Below the pieces are notes generated by a model. That model worked only from the letters and a program-made list of their open reading frames with translations. It was not told the origin of the DNA and searched no databases. This document shows positions 1 through 10,034 of a stretch of 64,000 nt of DNA, piece after piece. Position 1 is the stretch's first letter; each line of letters starts with the position of its first letter. The DNA is from Knoxdaviesia capensis. Lineage: Eukaryota; Ascomycota; Sordariomycetes; Microascales; Gondwanamycetaceae. A program made the translations under genes and the position numbers. Where the stretch lies: assembly GCA_001510575.1 (NCBI GenBank), contig LNGK01000004.1, positions 124,001 to 188,000 on the forward strand, read 5' to 3'.

Positions 1-1547
1 CTTTGACTTTGCTATTCCCAACTGTAAACCCTGTGGGAAGAAGACCAGCCAGCAAAATGAACAGAGAAGGAAAGTGTTCAAATACAGACATCACGAGACA
101 CCTGGCAACAGGTGCCCACTTGGACTCAATCTGGGAAGATGGAAGGGGAAGGCATAACAAACGCGGAAGGAGTCACCTATCCCACTTTCAATACCGAACA
201 GGCATGACTAGTATTGGACATGCACCACAGTATATAACTTCATTCTCCTTTCTTACCTGGTTACATGCACACACCCTGTCACGAACAGATGATACCACAT
301 ACGTGCAGTGTGCCGTTCAGCTTGGGCAGTCTCTCTCCCTCTTTCTCTCCAAACGAGTACCAAGTCCCTCGATTCGGCCACCTCACTCTCCAATACCACA
401 TCGGCTACATACAGTACATACGTCACATTCTCCCCTCCCCTCATCTAACGGACTGCCCGTTGATGGGAACCAGTCTCGGTCACCGAACGCCTGGATGAGG
501 GTAGTTTGGCGGTTGATCCGTGCTTATTCGTGCAGGTCTGCAGCGTGCAGAAAGAAGAAGAAGAGACACACCACTGGCTGACCGAGAGAGAGAGGCGCCC
601 CGAGAGTCTCCATTGGCGGCCATCATCGATTCTGCGAGCACGTGTTCGTTCAACGAAGTCGAGCTGCATCTTCCATCTCGCGTTTGTTGATCCTGCTTGG
701 TGTTAGTGGTTGATGCGTTAATTTGGCTTCCGCTCCACCAACTAGTCTGCGAAAACTTTGATAGACAACTTGCCCATATGCGGCCGGCACCCCCTCTCTC
801 GGTGGTCTCTGTCCGAGCTGGCTGCCGGGATTGCAAGAATTTGCGAGTTGCCATCGGTGCTGTGCTCCCGACAAGACTTGTGTGGTACGGTGATTTTCAC
901 AAGGCCCAGTCAACGGTTCGAAACACACAAGTGCAACCATGGAGCAACACCGCCTGACATGCGGCTGATCGCTCATCTCTCAGTCCATCTATGGTCCTAC
1001 GGCCTTCTCCTCCTCTCGTGGCTGTCTCTCTTCTCCACCCTGGACGATAGAGGGGGGTGTGGCACACACAAACCTCCTCACAGCGTTGCAATGCAGTCTT
1101 CCCCTCCCCTGACCATTGCAAATAAATGCGGATCCTCGTCTTTGTGAGCCCTCGTGCTCTCTGCTGCTGGTGTCTTTTGGTGATTTCTTTTGCTTTCTTC
1201 TTCCTGTGCTCCAGCGCTAGCCATATACAACATAGACTCAATCGGCAAGGCCTCTACACTTATACTCGTACACCAAATCCACCCTCGATGGCCTTGCAGC
1301 TTGCCCGTCACCGCTGCCCGCGGAGCTGTGTGCAATGCGGGCAGCTGTCGTATATATGTAGTCGACCTTTCTTCCTCGTTTCTCTTCTTTCCCTCCTTCT
1401 CTCCTCTTCCTTCTCCCTCTGTCCTCTTCCTTCTCCCTTCCCCATCCCACCCTTCTCCTGTCAACTCAACCCATCCTTCAGAGGGAGACTGCACGTGAGA
1501 ACCCTCCTCCAGCATAACTTCTGGCAAGAACCACCCACTTGCCCATC
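1..1547. other. Intergenic / promoter region, no gene seen
   Basis: No open frame here looks coding: the frames are short, compositionally skewed and lack recognisable domains. From about 1369 to 1460 the plus strand is strongly pyrimidine-rich (runs of TCCTTCTCTC), the usual look of a fungal core promoter and leader, and belongs to the gene starting at 1548. A gene ending left of the window could have its untranslated region here, but I cannot show it. Confidence 0.5.
1351..1358 (+). promoter_or_regulatory. TATA-like element of the phytase-like gene
   Basis: TATATATG lies about 195 bp upstream of the ATG at 1548 and just before a CT-rich tract, the normal order of core promoter elements in filamentous fungi. 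Position and motif are seen; the function is inferred. Confidence 0.4.
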
Positions 1548-3434
1548 ATGAAGTTCTTCTCCTCGGCCCTCTTTGCCGCGGCGGCCACCGTGTCGCTGGC
1601 GTCGGCCGCCGCTCTGGACGCCTGCGAGCCGGAGCCGGAACCGACCTGCCGCCCGGTGGTGGCCAAGACCGAGTGCGCGGGCGAGAGTTACGTGTACCAG
1701 GAGCTGGCGGGTGTCGGCGTGATGCCGGGCAATCTGCGCGACAAGTTCGGCGACACGCTGGGCGGCCTGGGCAGCTCGATGGCGGTCGACATGAAGACCT
1801 ACCGCCGCGAGGGCGACACGTACTATGCCACCATCTGGGCGCTGCCCGACCGCGGCTGGAACACCGAGGGCACGCTGAACTACCAGCCGCGCGTGCACCT
1901 GCTGAACCTGACCTTCACGCCCAACCCGGCCGCGTCGGTGGCCAGCCCGGGCGCGCCCAACTTCAACCTGACCTACTTCGACACCATCCTGTTCACCGAC
2001 CCGCAGGGCGTGCCCTGCACCGGTCTCGACCCCACCGGCGTGCTGGAGTTTGCCGGCATGCCGCCCGTCCCTGCTGCCACCTACACTGGCGACGGCTTTG
2101 GCGGTGAGGGTCCCGGCGGAACCCGGGTGTGCATTGACTCTGAGGGTCTGGTGCTGAACGACGACGGCACTTTCTGGGTTTCGGATGAGTACGGCCCGTC
2201 TGTCTGTAAGTCTTTTTACCGAGCTCTTGCTTCTGGTTCCCCCTTTTCTCTCGTGTCACTTCCCAGCCATCTCCTTCCCATGGGAGAGCGGTCTGGAAAG
2301 CCTGTGTTGTCTTGGACGAACTGAAACAGCTAACGCAACGCTCGACTGCCCTTCCAAACAGTCCTCTTCAGCCCCGAGGGAAAGATGCTCCACGCTGTCA
2401 TGCCCACCGACGCTGTGAAGCCGTGGCGCGGCGGCTCGGTCAACTTTTCGGCCAACTCGCCGCCCCGCTACAACCCCTCGACCCCGAGCGTTGGCTCGCC
2501 CGACTCTGGCCGTACCAATAACCGCGGTAAGCATTGGCCCTCCTGCCAGCCCGTATAGAATGGAACGCGTCAATACTAACGCTGTGCAATAGGTTTCGAG
2601 GGTCTCACTGCTTCGGATGACCGCAACACCCTGTGGGTTCTCCTGCAGTCGGCCACTATCCAGGATGGTGTAAGTGACGATACCCACAATATCCCTTGAG
2701 AGCTGATCTTAGGAGGTTACGACGGAATAAAAAGACCAATAAGGCTGACATCTCTCTCTTCCTTTCTCCAAATACAGGGTGACAAGGCTAAGACCCGCCG
2801 CTACACGCGTCTGTTCGAGTACGACATCTCCGACCGCTACAACGAGGTGCTCAAGTCGGAGTACGTGCTCGAGCTGCCGATGTTCGTCGACCTGTACGAC
2901 AAGGACCTGGACAAGAAGACGGCGTCGCAGTCCGAGTTCTACGCGCTGTCCAACGGCCACTTCCTGCTGCTCAGCCGCGACAGCAACAACGGCAACTACG
3001 TCGAGGAGACCACGAGCCTGTACCGCCAGATCGACGTGTTCTCGATCGGCAACGCGACGAACATCAAGGACATCCGCGACGCCAAGGGTTCCTCCGTGGC
3101 GCCCAAGGGCGTGCTTGACACCTCCCTCACGCCGATCAAGATCTGCCCGTGGATCGACTTCAACATCAACGCGCAGCTCAACCGCTTCGGCATGCGCAAC
3201 GGCGGCGAGAACGGCGCCGGCCTGCTCAACGAGAAGTGGGAGGCGCTGGCCGTGCTGCCGACCAACCCGGGCGAGACCACCTCGTCCAAGAGCTACTTCA
3301 TCTTCGCGATGAGCGACAACGACTTCATGACCCAGGACGGCGCCATGAACGGTGGCGCGCTGCCCTACACTGAGGACGGCGGCGCCGAGCTGGATAACCA
3401 GTCGCTGGTGTTCAAGGTCACCCTGCCGTACTAG
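1548..3434 (+). CDS. Secreted phytase-like / esterase-like domain protein
   Basis: I read four exons: 1548-2205, 2362-2526, 2593-2669 and 2778-3434, giving 518 residues with every junction in frame. The first ~19 residues (MKFFSSALFAAAATVSLASA) form a signal peptide, so the product is probably secreted or enters the secretory pathway; NLT sequons (NLTFTPNP, NLTYFDT) are potential glycosylation sites. The body, with GLGSSMAVD, DRGWNTEG, WVSDEYGPSV and FEGLTAS, fits the 'esterase-like activity of phytase' family (PF13449), a beta-propeller-like fold whose real substrate is usually unknown. A phosphoesterase role is a family inference, not shown here. The ATG at 1548 is chosen because it opens directly into the signal peptide; TATATATG lies upstream and a CT-rich tract follows it. 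The stop codon is followed by a 14-G run at 3483. Confidence 0.85.
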
Positions 3435-4678
3435 ATCAAGAGCCCGTGCCGTCTCCTCTTTATAAAATCGGAGAGCGGGATAGGGGGGGGGGGGGGTCAT
3501 CAATTGACTGAACCATGTATATAAGCTCTGTGGGGAGGGGATGAGTGAAAAGATAGACCTTTATGATATAAATGATGTTGTTGAGATTGTTCCTCCTGCC
3601 AGCGTGTGTAAGTCGACGTAGGAGGGTTAGACCCTAGAAGTATTATGGTTAGGGTTCATTGGGGTTGGGGCTGCGGGGTATCTGGAGCTATGGCTGAGCT
3701 TGGGCTCTGAGCTATGTTTTCAGGCCGAGCCTGCGTAATGTGGAGTGATAGTTAGGCACAGGAGACCATGAGTGCATGATATATGACACGGGGAAAAGAG
3801 GAGATGTCGGTGCCGAACTCTTGTTCGGGCGGGGCTCGGGGACCGGAGAGGCGGGGTGTGGGGATGTTTGGTTATTCGGCAGATCCGGGAGATGTATGCA
3901 GCTGGGGGTCTAAGATATAGACGAGAAGGGAGATGGATCGGGGGCAGGATGTGAGAAGTCAACAAACACAAACAGGAAGGTCTTTGCAGTGGAAGCGAGC
4001 GGAAGATAGCGGAGTTAGGGTGTTTGCTTGCTGTTGTTAAACGCCCGGTTTTGTTGCGTTGAGCAAGAGCAGGCTTGAGTCTAGCCCAATCGGCGCACTT
4101 CGGTGGTGGTTGTAATGTTGGGAACCAACATCTCGCAATTTGATGAACGGTACTTTCAGGACTGGAGGGTACATACTCCCCCCCAACCGGGTTTCTTCGG
4201 TTGTATTAAAGCTGCCGAAGTCGCTCTTCCTTTTTCGCTTTTTTCTGCACCTGGTGATTTGTGCTGTGACTGCCCACTTCAACTTCTACCCATCGCCGGC
4301 TTCCTGACCTTGTGCTGGGACTATATTTACGCATATCGGACTTGCGATGACTGGATATTGAGGTGTTTTCTGTCTTGTCCTTTCGTTTGTGTGGATTGTT
4401 TTATACGTTCTTTTTTTCCTGGGCCCAGAGATACCGACCGAGACGAGCATAAACCCGCTACCGACAGACCCCGCACCTCCGATCTTCGAGCCGGAGCCAC
4501 TTCTTTTTTCTTACACTATTCCTGTTGATAGTTTGGACAGCTGCTGCACTTTGGCTACGAACCACTTACACGCAGCTCTTTTTTTTTTTTTCCTTTTTTT
4601 CCTCCTTTTTTTTTTCTTTCTTTCTTCTTTTCTTTGACTACGTTTTCCTCCATACACCACGAGAACCAAACCCGCACC
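3435..4678. other. Intergenic spacer with G14 run and poly-T leader
   Basis: No supported gene. A run of 14 G sits at 3483-3496 in the likely 3' UTR of the phytase-like gene. Short telomere-motif-like pieces (GGTTAGGGTT near 3648, TTAGGGTG near 4015) occur. From about 4577 to 4640 the plus strand is T/C-only, forming the leader of the gene starting at 4679. Confidence 0.5.
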
Positions 4679-5404
4679 ATGGAACCTCTCAGCCTGTACG
4701 ACGTGGCGATCCCGGCGTTCCGCAACGGGCTGGACACGCTGGACCACGTGCTGGTGAAGACGCAGCAGTTCGTGGCGGCGCAGGCCGAGGGCGGGGCGGC
4801 GGGGCGGCTGACGGAGGCCGACCTGGTGGGGGCGCGGCTGGTGGCCGACCAGCTGCCGCTGGCGTTCCAGGTGCAGAACGCGACGCGCACGGTCAAGATC
4901 AACGTCGACCGGCTGACGGGGGCCAAGAGCTCGGCGAACTTCGCCGACGACGAGGAGACGCTGGCGAGCCTGCGGGCGCGGGTGGCGGCGGCGCGCGCGT
5001 TGTTGGAGTCGGTTACGCCCGAGGGGGCGGCGGAGCGCGGCGAGGCGGAGGATAAGCAGTGAGTGGTTCCCGGTTTAGCCTTTCTCACTCTCTCTCCCTC
5101 TCTCTCTCTCTCTTTATTTTCTTATTTGTTTGCTTGCTGGAGGCGATGGCATCTTCAGCGAGGAGAGACGCAGTACTGACTGACTGACATGAAAAATGTC
5201 TCCCCCCCCCCAACTTCAAGGCGCTTCAACGGCATCATGCACACGCTGCCGGTGCGCACGCTGGTGCTCAACCACGGCGTGCCCAACTTCCTGTTCCACG
5301 TCGTTACGGCCTACTCGATTGCGCGGTCGCGCGGTGTTCCGATCGGCAAGGTTGATTATCTGGGGAGTTTCCTGGGGATAGACTGGCACGAGCGTGCCGA
5401 GTGA
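4679..5404 (+). CDS. DUF1993 family protein
   Basis: Two exons, 4679-5058 and 5221-5404, give 187 residues; donor GTGAGT, acceptor TTCAAG, and the split codon restores ...EDKQRFNGIMHTLP. It begins MEPLSLYDVAIPAFRNGLDTLDHVL and ends with NHGVPNFLFHVVTAYSIARSRGVPIGKVDYLG, the pattern of the DUF1993 family of small soluble fungal and bacterial proteins that resemble the DinB/YfiT-like four-helix fold. The biochemical role is unknown. The intron contains a (TC)n microsatellite at about 5091-5113 and CTGAC branch-site-like motifs at 5176-5188. The ATG has a good context (CGCACCATGG). Upstream is a strong poly-T/poly-CT leader. No signal peptide or membrane segment is visible. The gene is flanked by unrelated genes on the same strand. 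Confidence 0.85.
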
Positions 5405-6094
5405 GAGCGACGTAGGAGCAGGGAGTGGCTGGGTGTTCGCGTCAGTATATATATGCAAGTACCATGGTTTCCACACCACCCTCTCGGGTGCGATCAGGCA
5501 CAAACTGCATGGTGGGCATGGAATGAGATGGGTGCACACCACATAAAAAGTCCCAGTCATGTTTTGTTATCATCATCATCATCATCATCCATCCAAAATA
5601 GAGAAACCATCATCACCGTCAAAACATGCTCACAAAAGTGAGGGTCCAGCTGTACATATACATATGGCCCAGTGTACTCAGATATTCGACCCGGGCAGCT
5701 CTCCGGCTAAACCCCGGCACGTTGTCTTCTGTGGGAATCTTGGACGTTCTGCGCACAGACCAAGGCTGCCCCTCTATAGGCCGAAATTGTGTATGCCTGA
5801 GATTTTTTGGTTGGTTGGTGGTGGTGGGGGGAAAAGTTGCTACCTGCCAGCAATTTGATACTGTGAACTTGGATTTTTTGGTGGTAGTATATTTTTTTTC
5901 CTCCAGTGCAAAGCTACATACAGTAAAGCAAAAGCAACCTTTCTTCTCCCCCTCCATCGAAAATCTTGTGATAATCCGTTCTTTTCCGCCTTTTCCCCAT
6001 CACACGCCGTCTTTTTGGGATCGTCACCTTCGAATTGTCACCGTGAATATTGAGAATCGAACACGCAAAAACCAGAGACGACTTTTTTCCCAAG
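5405..6094. other. Intergenic spacer with (ATC)n microsatellite
   Basis: No gene seen. An (ATC)7 microsatellite lies at about 5569-5590. The 3' part (5940-6090) is pyrimidine-rich and serves as the probable promoter and leader of the chaperonin gene. Confidence 0.5.
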
Positions 6095-8073
6095 ATGCAG
6101 GCCCCCGTTGTGGTAATGAGTACGTCTGAACCCTTCACCCCCTTTAGTCCACCCCCCCTCCAAAAAGACCAGACGCACAAGATGAGCTGAACTGACATCT
6201 CCCCCCCAATTGCAGACACTGGCCCTGCTGGCAATGAACGCCAGACGGGCCGCAAGGCGCAAATGTCCAACATCACGGCGGCCAAGATGTGCGTTGAAAC
6301 CAACTCCAATCTGCTCGTCGTTTGTATCCCGCCGGTCTGCTGACTAACCCGAACCTGATGTGTGTAGTGTTGCCGACATCATCCGCTCGTGTCTCGGCCC
6401 GAAGGCCATGTTGAAGATGCTGCTGGATCCCATGGGCGGAATCGTGCTTACCAACGACGGCCACGCCATTCTGCGAGAAATCGAGGTGTCGCACCCTGCT
6501 GCGAAGAGCATGATTGAGCTGAGCCGGACACAGGACGAGGAGGTTGGCGATGGAACCACGACTGTGATTATCCTGGGTATGTGGTTGCTGTTCCTTGTGC
6601 CTCCTGTTTATGCCAATGACGGCATCTGAAGCTGACATGTGCCCCATCCTTGCATTTCCCAACAGCCGGCGAGATCCTGGCCCTGGCCCTGCCCGAGCTC
6701 GAGCGCAACATCCACCCCGTCGTCATCATCTCGGCCTTCAAGCGCGCGCTGAACGACGCGCTGGAGATCATCGACCAGATCTCGCTGCCGGTCGACGTGA
6801 ACAACGACAAGGCCATGTACGGCCTGATATCATCGTCGATTGGCACCAAGTTTGTGTCGCGGTGGTCGGACCTGATGTGCAGCCTGGCGCTCCAGGCGGT
6901 GCGCACCGTGACGTGGGAGGTTAACGGCAAGCGCGAGGTCGACATCAAGCGCTACGCGAGAATAGAGAAGGTGCCCGGCGGCGAGATTGAGGACAGCCGC
7001 GTGCTGGACGGCGTCATGCTCAACAAGGACATCACCCACCCCAAGATGCGGCGGAGGATAGAGAACCCGCGCATCATCCTGCTCGACTGCACGCTCGAGT
7101 ACAAGAAGGGCGAGTCGCAGACCAACATCGAGGTCAGCAAGGAGGACGACTGGAACCGCATCCTGCAGATCGAGGAGGAGCAGATCAAGGCCATGTGCGA
7201 GGCGATTCTGCAGTTCAAGCCCGATCTGGTCATTACCGAGAAGGGCGTGTCAGGTATGCTTGCGTGGTCACCGACAACAAAGAGAAACTTGTTGACCCCC
7301 CCCCTCCCCGATATTCACTGTCCTAACGGATCCCCCCCTCTTCCACAGACCTTGCTCAGCACTACCTCATGAAGGCCAACGTCACCGCTCTTCGCCGCGT
7401 GAGAAAGACCGACAACAACCGGATAGCCCGTGCCACCGGCGCCACCATTGTCAACCGCGTCGAGGACCTGCAAGAGTCGGACGTCGGCACCGAGTGCGGC
7501 CTGTTCGAGATTGAGAAGATCGGCGACGAATACTTCAGCTTCCTGACCAAGTGCAAGTCGCCCAAGGCCTGCACCATCCTGCTGCGCGGCCCGTCCAAGG
7601 ACATCCTCAACGAGATTGAGCGCAACCTGCACGACGCCATGGGCGTGGCGCGCAACGTCATGTTCCGGCCGCGGCTGGCGCCCGGCGGCGGCGCCACCGA
7701 GATGGCGGTGTCGGTGCGTCTGAGCCAGCTGGCCAAGGGCGTCGAGGGCGTGGCGCAGTGGCCGTACAAGGCGGTGGCCGACGCCATGGAGGTGATCCCG
7801 CGCACGCTGGTGCAGAACGCCGGCGGCAGCCCCGTGCGCGTGCTGACGGACCTGCGGGCGAAGCACGCCGAGGGCCTGAGCACGTGGGGCATTGATGGCG
7901 ACGCCGGCACGATTGTCGACATGAAGGAGTACGGCGTGTGGGAGCCCGAGGCCATCAAGCTGCAGAGCATCAAGACGGCCATCGAGGCTGCGTGTCTGCT
8001 GCTGCGTGTTGACGATATCTGCAGCGCTAAGAAGGCGAAGCAGGTTGGTGGCGGTATGGGCGGAGACGAGTAG
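6095..8073 (+). CDS. CCT3: T-complex protein 1 subunit gamma (CCT3)
   Basis: Five exons (6095-6119, 6216-6288, 6368-6576, 6666-7253, 7349-8073) join in frame to 539 residues, the usual size of CCT subunits. It is the gamma subunit of the cytosolic eight-membered TRiC/CCT ring, an ATP-driven chaperonin that folds actin, tubulin and WD-repeat proteins. The start MQAPVVVMNTGP and the block NITAAKIVADIIRSCLGPKAM are diagnostic of the gamma subunit. ATP-site motifs are visible: LLDPMGGIVLTNDG and GDGTT at residues 93-97. The C-terminal half carries the family block WGIDGDAGTIVDMKEYGVWEP, and the protein ends in a short Gly-rich tail (VGGGMGGDE). The first exon is only 25 nt; introns are 78-96 bp. 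Nothing is missing; this is a single-copy housekeeping gene in all eukaryotes. It is convergent with the next gene. Confidence 0.97.
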
Positions 8074-8491
8074 ATAGACCGTGGGGACTTTTTTATTTGT
8101 TAACAAGGTTCCCGAATGGGGGAACCCGAAAAAAAAAAGAAGATCAAAAACGGAACAAAATGGCTTGATGAAGAGATACACTACCTCCTAACTCTCCTGG
8201 GCTTGTCATGCATATAATACCAATGAAATCGAACCTACGCTCTTTTCTACAAGGACGGACGGAATGGACGGTGAAGCAGCACGTTTGAAATGTGGAAATT
8301 CAATTAAAACAGAAACCCCTAAGGGGACCCAATCGCTGGACATGATATCTAAAGAAAAAGGAAAGGAAAGGAAAAGAGGATGTACAGAGCGGCAAACTGG
8401 GAACAGTGATGACCGGAGTTGGGATGCTGTGGGGGGTGGTGTACAGAGCAACAGGGGAGGAAAAGCAGATGCGCGTGAGGCCCGGCGCCGC
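8074..8491. other. Convergent 3' spacer
   Basis: This 418-bp stretch lies between the tail-to-tail stops of CCT3 and the PRKRIP1-like gene. It has A-rich tracts (around 8129-8160) compatible with 3' processing signals for CCT3. No other feature is seen. Confidence 0.5.
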
Positions 8492-9145
8492 CTACTCGTC
8501 ATCGTGTATTATCAAGCCGACAACCGGCGCCACCGACCCCGGCGCAGCCGATTCATGCACAACCGGCGCTGGCTGAACCGTCTCCTGCTCCCCATCATCG
8601 CCTGCGTCACCACCACCACCACCACCAGCAGCCTTCGCAGCCTCGGCGGCCTCGGCCTCGGCCTCGGCCTCCGCCTGCGCCTGCACGACGCGCGCCCTTG
8701 CCTTCCGGGCCTTCATCTTCTCGCGCTTCTCCCGATTCTTCCGGGTCTTCTCGTCGTCCTTAGCCGCACGGCCCTCGCGCGCCTTCGCAAACGCCTCGTC
8801 GGCGCGCTCAGCCTGCAGGTCCTCGTCCATGCGGCGCAGCCGCTCATGCTCGCGGCGGCGGGCGGCCTTGTACACGTGGAACTCGCCCGAGCCGGCGCCG
8901 GCGCTGGAGCCCTGCACGTTGGTGACGATGTCGGGCGGCGGGGGCAGCGGGCGGCGGCCCACAGAGGATCCCGCTGTGGCGGCGGCGGGCGGGGGGACGC
9001 GGATGACTTGGTCGGGCTTGGCGAAGAGCGCGTCGAGCGAGCGGGCTTGGTTCTCGAGCGCGGTGGCGAGCATGCGTTTTTTCGCGGGGCGCTTGCTGCG
9101 GCGGTCGGCGGAGGCCGGGATGGATTCGGGGCCGCCGGCGGACAT
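8492..9145 (-). CDS. PRKRIP1-like protein (DUF1168), spliceosome-associated
   Basis: This is a single exon of 217 residues. The diagnostic block VQGSSAGAGSGEFHVYKAARRREHERLRRMDED, at about residues 78-110, closely matches the conserved core of human PRKRIP1, a dsRNA-binding protein found in the catalytic spliceosome (C complex). After it comes a long charged helix (KTRKNREKREKMKARKARARV) as in the family, then an acidic, Ala/Gly-rich tail ending in GLIIHDDE. The N-terminus (RRSKRPAKKRMLATALENQARSLDALFAKPDQVIRVP) corresponds to the 'NPDKAVPIP' segment. I chose the ATG at 9143-9145: the frame stays open upstream to 9676, but that part is low-complexity Pro/His/Ser sequence typical of a translated leader. 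Likely nuclear. Two-strand context: convergent with CCT3. Confidence 0.88.
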   Translation of the reverse strand: MSAGGPESIPASADRRSKRPAKKRMLATALENQARSLDALFAKPDQVIRVPPPAAATAGSSVGRRPLPPPPDIVTNVQGSSAGAGSGEFHVYKAARRREHERLRRMDEDLQAERADEAFAKAREGRAAKDDEKTRKNREKREKMKARKARARVVQAQAEAEAEAEAAEAAKAAGGGGGGDAGDDGEQETVQPAPVVHESAAPGSVAPVVGLIIHDDE

Positions 9146-10034
9146 GGTTGCGGGCCGGGGGATGTGTGGTGTGGTGCGGTGTCGGGTCGGTTGGGCGGGT
9201 GGGGAGACGGCACCGGACGGGGTGGGGTGTTCCGGGGGTCCTGCTGAGAGCGGAGGACGGTGGGGGGAGTGAGTGTTTGGTTCACGGTTCCGGTGCCGGG
9301 GGGTGTTTATGGGGACCGGGGAAGAGAGAGTCAAGAACTCGACATGTGCGACAAGATGCTCGTGCGAGGTGCGGAACGCGACGAGGGGGGCCGAAGTGGG
9401 TGGGGGAGGAGAGCAGATATCGAGGGTGTGTGTGTGCCTGGTGACTATGGCTGGTGAGTAAGGAGGAGATGGTTCACGAAATGGAGATGTTGGGTGCTGT
9501 GAGTATGGCGGCGTTGGTGACTCAAGATAATGAAAGTGGTTTAGGAGAAGAAAAGGACGAAAAAAAAAGAAGCTTGCGATGATGTCCAAACAGCGCCTCA
9601 CAAACAAGCAAACGGGCCTAAAGTATCGATGCACTAAAACCGGGTCACGTGAGACTTCATGATACATCGACTTCATGAAACATCAACGGGCTCGGCGCTG
9701 TTCTGTTGCTCGTTTGCATCACCACCTCACTTCGACTTTCTGAGCATATGTCCAAATGCTCACACATGATACGATTTGTTTATTGCAATTTACTTTTTTT
9801 CCTTTGTGTTGAGGTCAAGTGCCGTCGAGATTCCGCTATTCAAAATGGCAATCTCCGGCTTCTCTCGAGGACATACTTCACAACATCACGGTTCAGCGCG
9901 ATTTCTAGCAGATGCGCACGCAGGGTCTTTGGGTATAAGTGCATGATATCATGTGTCGACTAGCTAACAGAAGCAGCAAAAAGAAAAAAGAAGAAAAAAA
10001 ACATGGCATCAAAAGTGTTCTACGCCGAGCCGGT
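9146..10034. other. Promoter of the PRKRIP1-like gene and 3' end of ferric reductase
   Basis: No gene seen. The minus strand is pyrimidine-rich from about 9146 to 9560, as expected for a leader of the leftward gene. A-rich sequence at 9966-10000 is the probable 3' UTR of the ferric reductase. Confidence 0.5.

Noticed and set aside
3..581. 192-codon plus-strand frame at the left edge
   Set aside because: It starts at TTG, has no domain, and several overlapping frames on the other strand are equally open.
9146..9676. In-frame upstream extension of the PRKRIP1-like protein
   Set aside because: Pro/His/Ser-rich low-complexity reading, typical of a translated leader; the conserved family region begins after the ATG at 9145.
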